Source: Chitinophagaceae bacterium (GTDB taxonomy: Bacteria > Bacteroidota > Bacteroidia > Chitinophagales > Chitinophagaceae). From it: a stretch of 7,178 nt of DNA. Location: NCBI GenBank assembly GCA_018061385.1, contig JAGOUF010000115.1:1-7178 (forward strand). The letters run 5' to 3'. A program made the translations under genes and the position numbers. The notes beneath the pieces are model-generated. The model saw nothing but the letters and a program-made list of their open reading frames with translations. It did not search any database and was not told the origin of the DNA. Shown piece by piece: positions 1 through 5,292 of the stretch; within the stretch, counting starts at the first letter, position 1; every line of letters begins with the position of its first letter.

Positions 1-357
1 GTTAAAAAACAAAAGAAGGAACGTGTAAAAACATATACCGATGAAATTATTAGTTATTTATGGGTAACATTTGGTATTAGTATGTTTATGGTTTCTGTAA
101 TTATTGCTAGGGCAAATACTTGGGTAATTATGTATCCAATTGTATTAATGTTATATGGCATTCCAACTTTTTTAACAGGTATAATCATGCGATTCACTCC
201 TTTAAAAATTGGAGGAATTGTATGTTGGGTTTTAAGCATTATTGCAACACTTATAGCACCTATTTATGTATTATTATTATTGGCCATTGCAATGTTAGCT
301 GCATGGATAATTCCAGGATATTTATTAAGAGCAATGTTTAAAAAACAAACTGCATGA
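1..357 (+). CDS. Multi-pass membrane protein, 3' part only, paralog of the next gene
   Basis: The reading frame is open from the first base of the window, so the true start lies upstream; 118 residues and the TGA stop are visible. A short basic stretch (residues 1-10) leads into about four hydrophobic segments (roughly 16-36, 41-61, 67-85 and 86-106), ending in WIIPGYLLR and a basic tail. I recognise no enzymatic motif. The visible part aligns with the C-terminal half of the following gene: both have a Y-x-x-PT-x-x-TG segment, then FTP-x-x-IG, and both end in W-[IL]-IPG-x-x-LR. They are therefore tandem paralogs. The stop overlaps the next ATG (ATGA at 354-357), which points to translational coupling in one operon with it and the winged-helix gene. 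An inner-membrane location is inferred; function is unknown. An internal ATG at 82 would delete part of the first membrane segment and is unlikely to be the start. Confidence 0.8.
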   Translation, partial: VKKQKKERVKTYTDEIISYLWVTFGISMFMVSVIIARANTWVIMYPIVLMLYGIPTFLTGIIMRFTPLKIGGIVCWVLSIIATLIAPIYVLLLLAIAMLAAWIIPGYLLRAMFKKQTA

Positions 358-1043
358 ACAAAGAAAAAAAATTAACAGAACAAGAAAGTTTGCAACTGAT
401 AACATCAATGATTCAGAAAGCAAAATCTAGTTATCACGATAGGGGTACTGGTGCAATTTTATGGGGTACAGTTGTTTCAATTGCATCGTTTGTAACATAC
501 TTACAAGGTGAATATAATTTTAAATTACCCTTCGATATTTTTCTAATTGTAATAGCAGCTTTTATTCCTCAAATATATATTTCCATCAAAGAAGGTAAGA
601 ATAAAGCAAAGGTTAAAAAGTTTGAAGATGCTGCAGTTGATAGTGTATGGATTGTTTTTGGAATTACATTGTTTGGAATTACATTTTATCAAAATGTAAT
701 TCCAAGTGCAACCGTTAGTTTAACAAAGCTAGATGGTTGGCAACCTATGAAACATTTTATAGATGGTAGTAAACCAGATGAAGTGATGAACTTATTTGCA
801 CCAAGTGTTTATTCACTCTATTTATTAATGTATGCAATGCCAACATTGGTAACTGGGTTAGCAAAAAAGTTTACACCCATGATCATTGGAGCAATCATTA
901 CCTATGTGTTATTTGCTTTTTCTTGCTTCACACAAAGTAAATACGATATGCTATTTGGCACAATAGCAGCAATTGTTTGTTGGTTAATTCCAGGAATTGT
1001 TTTAAGAAAAAAATATTTGATGCAAAAGGGTAGCAATGTTTAA
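354..1043 (+). CDS. Conserved membrane protein of unknown function, about six TM segments
   Basis: The product has 229 residues. A hydrophilic N-terminus (1-30) carries an EQESLQLITSMIQKAK segment, a type of leader I associate with uncharacterised Bacteroidota membrane proteins that neighbour small winged-helix regulators. Hydrophobic segments lie at about 32-50, 60-79, 96-113, 150-169, 175-193 and 199-217. A basic loop (80-90) separates the second and third, and a polar loop of about 37 residues (112-148) separates the third and fourth. The C-terminal half (85-220) is paralogous to the preceding gene, which has only a very short linker where this long loop sits. The start is set by the ATGA overlap with the upstream stop; the 3' end overlaps the winged-helix gene by 8 bases. 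No catalytic or transporter signature is visible. By context it may sense or transport something under control of the downstream regulator, but that is inference. Confidence 0.85.
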   Translation: MNKEKKLTEQESLQLITSMIQKAKSSYHDRGTGAILWGTVVSIASFVTYLQGEYNFKLPFDIFLIVIAAFIPQIYISIKEGKNKAKVKKFEDAAVDSVWIVFGITLFGITFYQNVIPSATVSLTKLDGWQPMKHFIDGSKPDEVMNLFAPSVYSLYLLMYAMPTLVTGLAKKFTPMIIGAIITYVLFAFSCFTQSKYDMLFGTIAAIVCWLIPGIVLRKKYLMQKGSNV

Positions 1044-1329
1044 AGAATTAGATCCCATATTACATTCTCAACTAAGACTTGCAATCATGAGTTTACTCAT
1101 TGGTGTAAAGGAGGCTGAGTTTACTTTTATAAAAGAAAAAACAAATGCAACAGCAGGCAATCTAAGTGTACAAGTACAAAAACTAAAGGATGCAGGTTAT
1201 ATAGAAGTGAACAAGCAGTTTAAGGATAATTATCCTTTAACTACTTGTTCAATTACTAAAAAAGGCGTTAATGCGTTTGAAGCCTATGTAAACGATTTAC
1301 AAGCATATTTAAATGTTGAGAAAAAATAA
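1036..1329 (+). CDS. Small winged-helix transcriptional regulator, HTH_34 type
   Basis: This 97-residue protein is a single winged-helix domain. It opens with DPILHSQLRLAIMSLL, the first helix typical of ArsR/MarR-like folds. A recognition region follows at TNATAGNLSVQVQKLKDAGYIEV (about residues 36-58), then a wing with PLTTCSITKKG, and a final helix (about 79-94) that could support dimerisation. This matches the pattern I know for the HTH_34 winged-helix family, whose members usually have this size and no ligand domain. The start codon lies inside the 3' end of the membrane-protein gene (8-base overlap), and AAAAGGG at 1024-1030 gives one of the few Shine-Dalgarno-like sequences in the window. 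It is the last gene of the operon, followed by a strong terminator. It probably autoregulates the operon; ligand and targets are unknown. Nothing links it directly to the carotenoid genes except proximity. Confidence 0.88.
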   Translation: MFKELDPILHSQLRLAIMSLLIGVKEAEFTFIKEKTNATAGNLSVQVQKLKDAGYIEVNKQFKDNYPLTTCSITKKGVNAFEAYVNDLQAYLNVEKK

Positions 1330-1356
1330 ATTCAAGTAAATTTTAAAAATTTGCTC

Positions 1357-1398
1357 AATTATAAAAGCCGAAATAGAACTATTTCGGCTTTTATAATT
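1357..1398 (+). terminator. Perfect 20-bp inverted repeat, probable intrinsic terminator
   Basis: The arms 1357-1376 and 1379-1398 are exact reverse complements separated by two bases. The core is AAAGCCGAAATAG paired with CTATTTCGGCTTT, so the real loop is a few bases larger. The 3' arm contains the T-run CTTTTATAATT, and the mirrored A-run in the 5' arm would allow termination in both directions. It starts 27 bases after the winged-helix stop codon and separates that operon from the sigma-factor promoter region. Confidence 0.85.
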
Positions 1399-1412
1399 CC
1401 TACTTATTTACA

Positions 1413-1562
1413 GTTTGTTTAGTTAATTGTAAAATTATTTTATATTTATTAAACAAAAGAATCCGAATCATTTTGTTTAACAATTTGTTTTCAATTATTA
1501 AACAAAAATTAGGTTAGTTCAAAACATTTTGTTTAAGTTTGCGTTATAATAATTAAACAAGA
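1413..1562. promoter_or_regulatory. Array of TTAAACAAAA elements upstream of the sigma-factor gene (putative operators)
   Basis: The 239-base gap 1330-1568 contains no plausible gene. Apart from the terminator it holds four exact copies of one 10-mer in alternating orientation: TTAAACAAAA at 1449-1458, its complement TTTTGTTTAA at 1471-1480, TTAAACAAAA at 1498-1507 and TTTTGTTTAA at 1527-1536. Degenerate copies lie at 1413-1422 (GTTTGTTTAG), 1483-1492 (ATTTGTTTTC) and 1553-1562 (TTAAACAAGA). Start-to-start steps between the main copies are 22, 27, 29 and 26 bases. A further exact copy lies upstream of crtB and a degenerate one upstream of crtI. Copies overlap the candidate promoter of the sigma gene, which suits a repressor or a cooperative multi-site regulator. 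The binding protein is not identified from this window. Confidence 0.6.
1485..1517 (+). promoter_or_regulatory. Candidate Bacteroidota-type promoter of the sigma-factor gene
   Basis: TTG at 1485-1487 and TAGGTTAG at 1510-1517 are separated by 22 bases. This fits the known Bacteroidota primary promoter form TTG, 17-23 bases, TAnnTTTG, with one mismatch in the second element. Transcription would start near 1524, leaving an untranslated leader of about 45 bases. One TTAAACAAAA element (1498-1507) lies in the spacer and another (1527-1536) just after the predicted start. The sequence is very AT-rich, so the match could be chance. Confidence 0.35.
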
Positions 1563-1568
1563 AAGGTT

Positions 1569-2069
1569 ATGTCAATAGTTAATTTCGATCAAATGTTGTT
1601 AAACAACACAGAGTTTTTAAAGCCATTTGCGATTACTTTAACCAGAGATCAAGAACAAGCAAAAGATTTAATGCAAGAAACTTTGTATAGAGCTTTAGCC
1701 AATAAAGAAAAATACAATGTAGGCACCAATGTAAAAGCTTGGTTGTATACCATTATGCGTAATATTTTCATTAATAATTATCGCAGAAGGAGTAAGCAAC
1801 AAACCATTTTTGATAGCACACCCGACGATTTTTTATTAAACCTTAGTCAAGGTGCAGTTGCCAACGATGCAGTTGCAACATTAAATATGAAAGAAGTGCA
1901 AGAAGCCATAGATCAATTACCTGAAATCTTTAAAACACCTTTTCTTTTATATTTCGATGGATTTAAATACAATGAAATTGCTGATATGTTAACTGAACCT
2001 TTGGGAACAATTAAAAGTAGAATTCACTTTGCTAGAAAATTATTGAAAACACAAATTAATAGACACTAA
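1569..2069 (+). CDS. ECF-type RNA polymerase sigma factor, likely regulator of the carotenoid locus
   Basis: The product has 166 residues, a normal length for an ECF sigma factor with only regions 2 and 4. Region 2 (about 8-76) contains the polymerase-binding DLMQETLYRALAN motif (33-45) and the segment NVKAWLYTIMRNIFINNYRRR, which forms the -10 recognition helix. Region 4 (about 108-162) has AIDQLPEIFKTPFLLYFDG followed by the helix-turn-helix EIADMLTEPLGTIKSRIHFAR. The ATG at 1569 is followed immediately by family sequence; GAAAGG (1561-1566) precedes it very closely. No anti-sigma gene is adjacent: a terminator and crtI follow. ECF factors beside crt genes are common in Bacteroidota, and in Streptomyces the ECF factor LitS drives crt genes under the MerR regulator LitR. 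By analogy this factor probably activates crtI and the rest of the locus, and its own gene would be controlled through the TTAAACAAAA array. Confidence 0.92.
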   Translation: MSIVNFDQMLLNNTEFLKPFAITLTRDQEQAKDLMQETLYRALANKEKYNVGTNVKAWLYTIMRNIFINNYRRRSKQQTIFDSTPDDFLLNLSQGAVANDAVATLNMKEVQEAIDQLPEIFKTPFLLYFDGFKYNEIADMLTEPLGTIKSRIHFARKLLKTQINRH

Positions 2070-2125
2070 TTATATAGAGTAGATAGAATTTGTTGAATAA
2101 ATTTTCAAGTTCATCAAAATAAATT

Positions 2126-2167
2126 AAAAGAATGGAGCAACGGAATGTTTCATTCTTTTTTATTTTT
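2126..2167 (+). terminator. Hairpin terminator after the sigma-factor gene
   Basis: GAATG (2143-2147), loop TTT and CATTC (2151-2155) form a short hairpin followed at once by TTTTTT-A-TTTTT (2156-2167). A second, longer pairing is possible: AAAAGAATG at 2126-2134 with CATTCTTTT at 2151-2159. The two structures share the same 3' arm and exclude each other. It lies 56 bases past the sigma stop codon, so crtI probably has its own promoter. Confidence 0.65.
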
Positions 2168-2180
2168 AAATAGTTTTTTC

Positions 2181-2220
2181 TCAACAAAACTGTTGTATTA
2201 TTAAACAATTAATTCAACAA
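2181..2220 (+). promoter_or_regulatory. Paired TTAAACAA / TTCAACAA elements upstream of crtI (putative operator)
   Basis: TTAAACAA at 2201-2208 and TTCAACAA at 2213-2220 form a direct repeat with 12-base steps, ending 29 bases before the crtI ATG. A related TCAACAA lies at 2181-2187, and CAACA (2182-2186) with TGTTG (2191-2195) makes a small inverted repeat. The first element matches the core of the TTAAACAAAA array in front of the sigma gene. I see no good TTG / TAnnTTTG promoter in 2168-2249, which would be consistent with transcription by the ECF sigma factor, though its consensus cannot be read here. Confidence 0.4.
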
Positions 2221-2249
2221 CTTGTAATACACTTTTTTATACAAACAAA

Positions 2250-3725
2250 ATGGCTAAAAGCGTAATAGTAATTGGATCTGGTTTTGCAGGATTATCTGCA
2301 GCTTCTTTTATGGCAAAAGCAGGTTGGCAAGTAACTGTTTTAGAAAAGCATGAACAAGCTGGAGGGAGAGCAAGAAAATTACAAGCCAATGGTTTTACGT
2401 TTGATATGGGGCCAAGTTGGTATTGGATGCCAGATGTTTTTGAACGTTATTTTAAACAGTTTAACAAAAATGTGTACGACTATTATAGTTTGTTTCGTTT
2501 AGATCCATCCTATAGAATTTATTGGCAAGATGAGCCAATGGATATTCCTGCTAGTTACGAAGCTTTACAAAATTTGTTCAATTCTATTGAGCCAGGTAGT
2601 GGCGAATTGTTGGATAAATTTTTACAAGAAGCTGCTTATAAATATGAAGTAGGAATTAATAAATTGGTGCATAAACCTGGACAATCTTTAGCTGAATTTT
2701 TAGATTGGGATTTAGCTAGCGGAATTTTTAAATTAGATGTTTTTAATTCCATAAAATCTCACGTAGCAAAGCATTTCAGCAATCCTAAGCTTCAACAATT
2801 GTTAGAATTTCCTGTTTTATTTTTAGGGGCTTTGCCCGAGAAAACTCCAGCTTTATACAGTTTAATGAATTATGCTGATATTAAAGGAGGAACTTGGTTT
2901 CCAAAAGGTGGTATGTACAGTATTGTAGATGCCATGCATCAACTAGCAACAGAGCTTGGTGTGCAGTTTAAGTTTAATGAAAACGTACAAGAAATTGTTG
3001 TTGAAAATGGAATTGCCAAGCAAGTAAAAACAGAAAATCATACTTATGAAGCAGATGTAATAATTGGTGGTGCAGATTATCATTTTATAGAAACTCAATT
3101 GTTACCAAAAACTTATAGAAGTTATAGCGAAGCATATTGGAACAAAAGAGTAATGGCCCCAAGTTGTTTAATATATTATGTTGGGTTGAATAAAAAATTG
3201 AAGAATGTATTGCATCACTCTTTATTTTTCGATACATCTTTTGAAGTGCATGGTAAAGAAATTTATACAACAAAACAATGGCCAACAAATCCATTGTTTT
3301 ATGTAAGTGCAACATCGGTTACAGATGCTTCAGTTGCACCAGAGAATTGTGAAAATTTATTTTTCTTAATCCCTACAGCAACTGGCTTACAAGGCGATAC
3401 AGAAGAATTGAGGGAACAATATTTTACCATGATTGTACAACGCATGGAGGAAAAAATTGGAGAACCAATTTTACCACATATTGTATACAAAAAATCGTAT
3501 GCACATAGCAATTTTATAAACGATTACAATGCTTTTAAAGGCAATGCTTATGGTTTAGCAAATACACTTTTGCAAACCAGTATTTTAAAGCCAAGTTGTA
3601 AAAGTAAAAAAATTAAAAACTTGTATTATACAGGGCAATTAACTGTTCCTGGACCAGGTGTGCCACCAAGTTTAATAAGTGGAGAAGTGGTAGCTAAGCT
3701 TGTAACCAAAGAATTTTCATCATAA
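2250..3725 (+). CDS. crtI: Phytoene desaturase (lycopene-forming type), CrtI
   Basis: The product has 491 residues, the usual CrtI length. The N-terminus starts directly with the FAD-binding Rossmann motif GSGFAG (9-14), an acidic residue E32 at the end of the second strand, and GGRAR (38-42), followed by FDMGPSW (51-57). The C-terminus carries the CrtI signature LYYTGQLTVPGPGVPPSLISG (about 458-478), the form typical of Bacteroidota. CrtI enzymes are membrane-associated and introduce the double bonds that turn colourless phytoene into lycopene (or neurosporene, if fewer steps occur). The number of desaturations cannot be read from sequence. The ATG at 2250 leaves the short N-terminal strand expected for the family, with no Shine-Dalgarno sequence. 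It follows the sigma-factor gene and precedes crtB, the standard order in this phylum. It is a distant paralog of crtD in this window. Confidence 0.95.
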   Translation: MAKSVIVIGSGFAGLSAASFMAKAGWQVTVLEKHEQAGGRARKLQANGFTFDMGPSWYWMPDVFERYFKQFNKNVYDYYSLFRLDPSYRIYWQDEPMDIPASYEALQNLFNSIEPGSGELLDKFLQEAAYKYEVGINKLVHKPGQSLAEFLDWDLASGIFKLDVFNSIKSHVAKHFSNPKLQQLLEFPVLFLGALPEKTPALYSLMNYADIKGGTWFPKGGMYSIVDAMHQLATELGVQFKFNENVQEIVVENGIAKQVKTENHTYEADVIIGGADYHFIETQLLPKTYRSYSEAYWNKRVMAPSCLIYYVGLNKKLKNVLHHSLFFDTSFEVHGKEIYTTKQWPTNPLFYVSATSVTDASVAPENCENLFFLIPTATGLQGDTEELREQYFTMIVQRMEEKIGEPILPHIVYKKSYAHSNFINDYNAFKGNAYGLANTLLQTSILKPSCKSKKIKNLYYTGQLTVPGPGVPPSLISGEVVAKLVTKEFSS

Positions 3726-3748
3726 ATTGAACCATTTTTGATAGAAGA

Positions 3749-3758
3749 TTAAACAAAA
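3749..3758 (+). promoter_or_regulatory. Exact TTAAACAAAA element upstream of crtB
   Basis: This is a perfect copy of the 10-mer seen four times before the sigma-factor gene. It lies in the 95-base crtI-crtB gap, about 12 bases before the candidate -33 element of crtB, and is followed by an imperfect reverse copy, TTGTTTTAA, at 3770-3778. The pair could also fold into a weak A/T hairpin followed by TTTTTTT (3780-3785 region), so partial termination after crtI is an alternative reading. Confidence 0.45.
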
Positions 3759-3769
3759 CAAAAGAATTG

Positions 3770-3800
3770 TTGTTTTAATTTTTTTAATTCCATAGTTTTA
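3770..3800 (+). promoter_or_regulatory. Candidate crtB promoter
   Basis: TTG at 3770-3772 and TAGTTTTA at 3793-3800 are 20 bases apart and fit the Bacteroidota form TTG / TAnnTTTG with one mismatch at the last position. Transcription would begin near 3806, about 15 bases before the crtB ATG. The region is nearly all A and T, so the match is weak evidence. Transcription of crtB by read-through from crtI is equally possible. Confidence 0.3.
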
Positions 3801-3820
3801 AATACAATCAAATTTCTTGT

Positions 3821-4663
3821 ATGACCAATATGCAACATTTTCATGAGGTTAGTATGAATTGCAGTCGCAATACTACAGAAAAGTATAGCACTAGTTTTTC
3901 TTCTGCCATTAAATTGCTGCATAAAGATTTGCGTCAACCAATATTTAATATATATGGATTTGTTCGTTTTGCCGATGAAATTGTAGATACTTTCCACAAC
4001 CACAATAAAGCCGTTTTATTAGAAGAATTTAAACGAGAAACCTATTTGGCAATTGAAAGAAAAATTAGCTTAAACCCAATCCTACATAGTTTTCAATTAA
4101 CAGTCAATCAATACAATATCAGTCACGATTTAATAGAAGCTTTTTTATATTCCATGGAACTCGATTTAAGTGAAAGAAAATATGATAAAAGTGGCTATGA
4201 ACAATATATTTATGGTAGTGCAGAAGTGGTTGGCTTAATGTGTTTGTATATTTTTTGCGATGGCAACACAACTTTGTATGAACAATTAAAACCTAGTGCA
4301 AGAAGTTTAGGTGCAGCTTTTCAAAAAGTAAATTTTTTAAGAGATTTAAAAGCCGATTTTGAAGGGTTGGAAAGAGTATATTTTCCAGGATGTGATTTTA
4401 GAAACTTCACCGAAACTGATAAACAAAATATAGAATTTGACATTCAAAAAGATTTCAACGAAGCGTATGTGGGAATTCTTCAATTGCCAATGAAATCCAA
4501 ATTTGGTGTATATGTGGCGTATAAATATTATTTATCGCTCTTCAATAAAATAAAAAAATTAGAGCCAGAAAATATTATGGAACAACGTGTACGCATACCA
4601 GATTATGGTAAATTTTTTATTGTTGCAAAAGCTGGTTTAAGAAGTCAATTAAATTTATTGTAG
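3821..4663 (+). CDS. crtB: Phytoene synthase, CrtB (squalene/phytoene synthase family)
   Basis: The product has 280 residues, within the bacterial CrtB range. CrtB condenses two geranylgeranyl diphosphates to prephytoene diphosphate and then phytoene, the first committed carotenoid step. Both Mg-diphosphate-binding aspartate motifs are intact: DEIVD (52-56) within FVRFADEIVDTF, and NFLRDLKAD (171-179) within QKVNFLRDLKADFEGLERVYFP. The family segments KYSTSF (21-26) and YIYGSAEVVGLM (129-140) are also present. The presence of DEIVD and the crtI neighbour favour phytoene synthase over squalene synthase. The ATG at 3821 is used here; the in-frame ATG at 3830 is equally possible, while the one at 3854 would start just before the conserved CS-x-x-TT-x-KYSTSF region and seems too short. 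There is no Shine-Dalgarno sequence. It follows crtI by 95 bases and precedes idi by 98. Confidence 0.95.
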   Translation: MTNMQHFHEVSMNCSRNTTEKYSTSFSSAIKLLHKDLRQPIFNIYGFVRFADEIVDTFHNHNKAVLLEEFKRETYLAIERKISLNPILHSFQLTVNQYNISHDLIEAFLYSMELDLSERKYDKSGYEQYIYGSAEVVGLMCLYIFCDGNTTLYEQLKPSARSLGAAFQKVNFLRDLKADFEGLERVYFPGCDFRNFTETDKQNIEFDIQKDFNEAYVGILQLPMKSKFGVYVAYKYYLSLFNKIKKLEPENIMEQRVRIPDYGKFFIVAKAGLRSQLNLL

Positions 4664-4707
4664 TACTTTATTAAGCATCTTCAAAATTTTACTTTAGTTA
4701 AGTAATT

Positions 4708-4730
4708 AATAGATTCAAATTGAATCTATT
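4708..4730. promoter_or_regulatory. Perfect 23-base palindrome upstream of idi (operator or weak terminator)
   Basis: AATAGATTCAA (4708-4718) and TTGAATCTATT (4720-4730) are exact complements around a single central A. As RNA this gives a 10-bp stem with an AAT loop, but only four T residues follow before CCC, so it is a poor intrinsic terminator. The symmetry suits a dimeric DNA-binding protein, and it lies 31 bases before the idi start. A smaller inverted repeat, TTACTT / AAGTAA, sits just upstream at 4689-4705. The gap 4664-4761 holds no gene. Confidence 0.45.
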
Positions 4731-4761
4731 TTCCCTTTCATATTTATACTATTTTTAGAGC

Positions 4762-5292
4762 ATGGAACAAGTGATTTTAGTTGATGAAAATGATCAACAA
4801 ACTGGCTTTATGGAAAAAATGGCTGCACATGAACAAGCTGTATTGCATAGAGCTTTTAGTGTGTTTATTTTCAATGGCAATGGAGCAATGTTGTTACAAC
4901 AAAGAGCTATCCATAAATACCATAGTGGTGGCTTATGGACCAATGCTTGTTGCAGTCATCCAAAACCAAACGAAACTGTTGCCAATGCTGCAACAAGAAG
5001 ATTGCAAGAAGAAATGGGTTTTGTAACTTCTGTTCATCCTGCTTTTCAATTTCTATATAAAGCCAATTTCGAGAATGGGTTAACCGAGCATGAATATGAT
5101 CATGTTTTTATTGGTACTTACAATGGAGCAATTAATTTAAATACTGAAGAAGTTGAAAATTATTGCTTTAAAACAATCAATGAAATTGAAGTAGATATTT
5201 CTACGAATCCAACAACATATACAGAATGGTTTAAAATTGCTTTACCTAAAGTAAAAGCATGGTTACAACAAAACAATTATCAATATGCCTAA
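4762..5292 (+). CDS. idi: Isopentenyl-diphosphate delta-isomerase, type I (Nudix fold)
   Basis: The product has 176 residues, the usual length of bacterial type I Idi. It interconverts IPP and DMAPP, the starter for prenyl chain growth, in the cytoplasm. Aligned by eye with the E. coli enzyme, the catalytic cysteine is C64 in TNACCSHP (60-67), with metal ligands at H23, H29 and H66. The second acidic pair is E109 and E111 in TEHEYDHVF, and the Nudix-type helix is ETVANAATRRLQEEMG (71-86). All key residues are present. The start at 4762 gives the normal N-terminus, MEQVILVDENDQQTG; no Shine-Dalgarno sequence is visible. The stop lies inside the crtD start region (8-base overlap), so the two are probably translated together. 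Its place in the locus ties precursor supply to carotenoid output. It is unrelated to type II (FMN) isomerase. Confidence 0.95.
   Translation: MEQVILVDENDQQTGFMEKMAAHEQAVLHRAFSVFIFNGNGAMLLQQRAIHKYHSGGLWTNACCSHPKPNETVANAATRRLQEEMGFVTSVHPAFQFLYKANFENGLTEHEYDHVFIGTYNGAINLNTEEVENYCFKTINEIEVDISTNPTTYTEWFKIALPKVKAWLQQNNYQYA

Noticed and set aside
54..239. Reverse-strand open frame opposite the first membrane-protein gene
   Set aside because: It lies wholly inside a convincing + strand gene that has a paralog next to it; no conserved motif and no plausible start context.
1413..1562. CRISPR array or mobile-element ends as an explanation for the repeated 10-mer
   Set aside because: The repeats are only 10 bases, alternate in orientation and have unequal spacers; no transposase, target duplication or cas gene is present. 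An operator array fits better.
3085..3511. Two reverse-strand open frames inside crtI
   Set aside because: They are antisense to a full-length crtI with intact family motifs; the translations have biased, unfamiliar composition.
2250..3725. Possibility that crtI is a diapophytoene desaturase (CrtN)
   Set aside because: The neighbouring synthase and the VPGPGVPPS C-terminus match the C40 crtI-crtB pairing of Bacteroidota, and the downstream crtD-cruF pair also acts on C40 carotenoids.
3749..4003. Reverse-strand open frame over the crtI-crtB gap and the crtB 5' end
   Set aside because: It overlaps the conserved N-terminus of crtB, shows no recognisable domain and has no promoter or operon context on that strand.
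4781..5026. Second + strand frame inside idi
   Set aside because: The overlapping idi frame contains all catalytic residues, so this frame is an artefact of low GC content.
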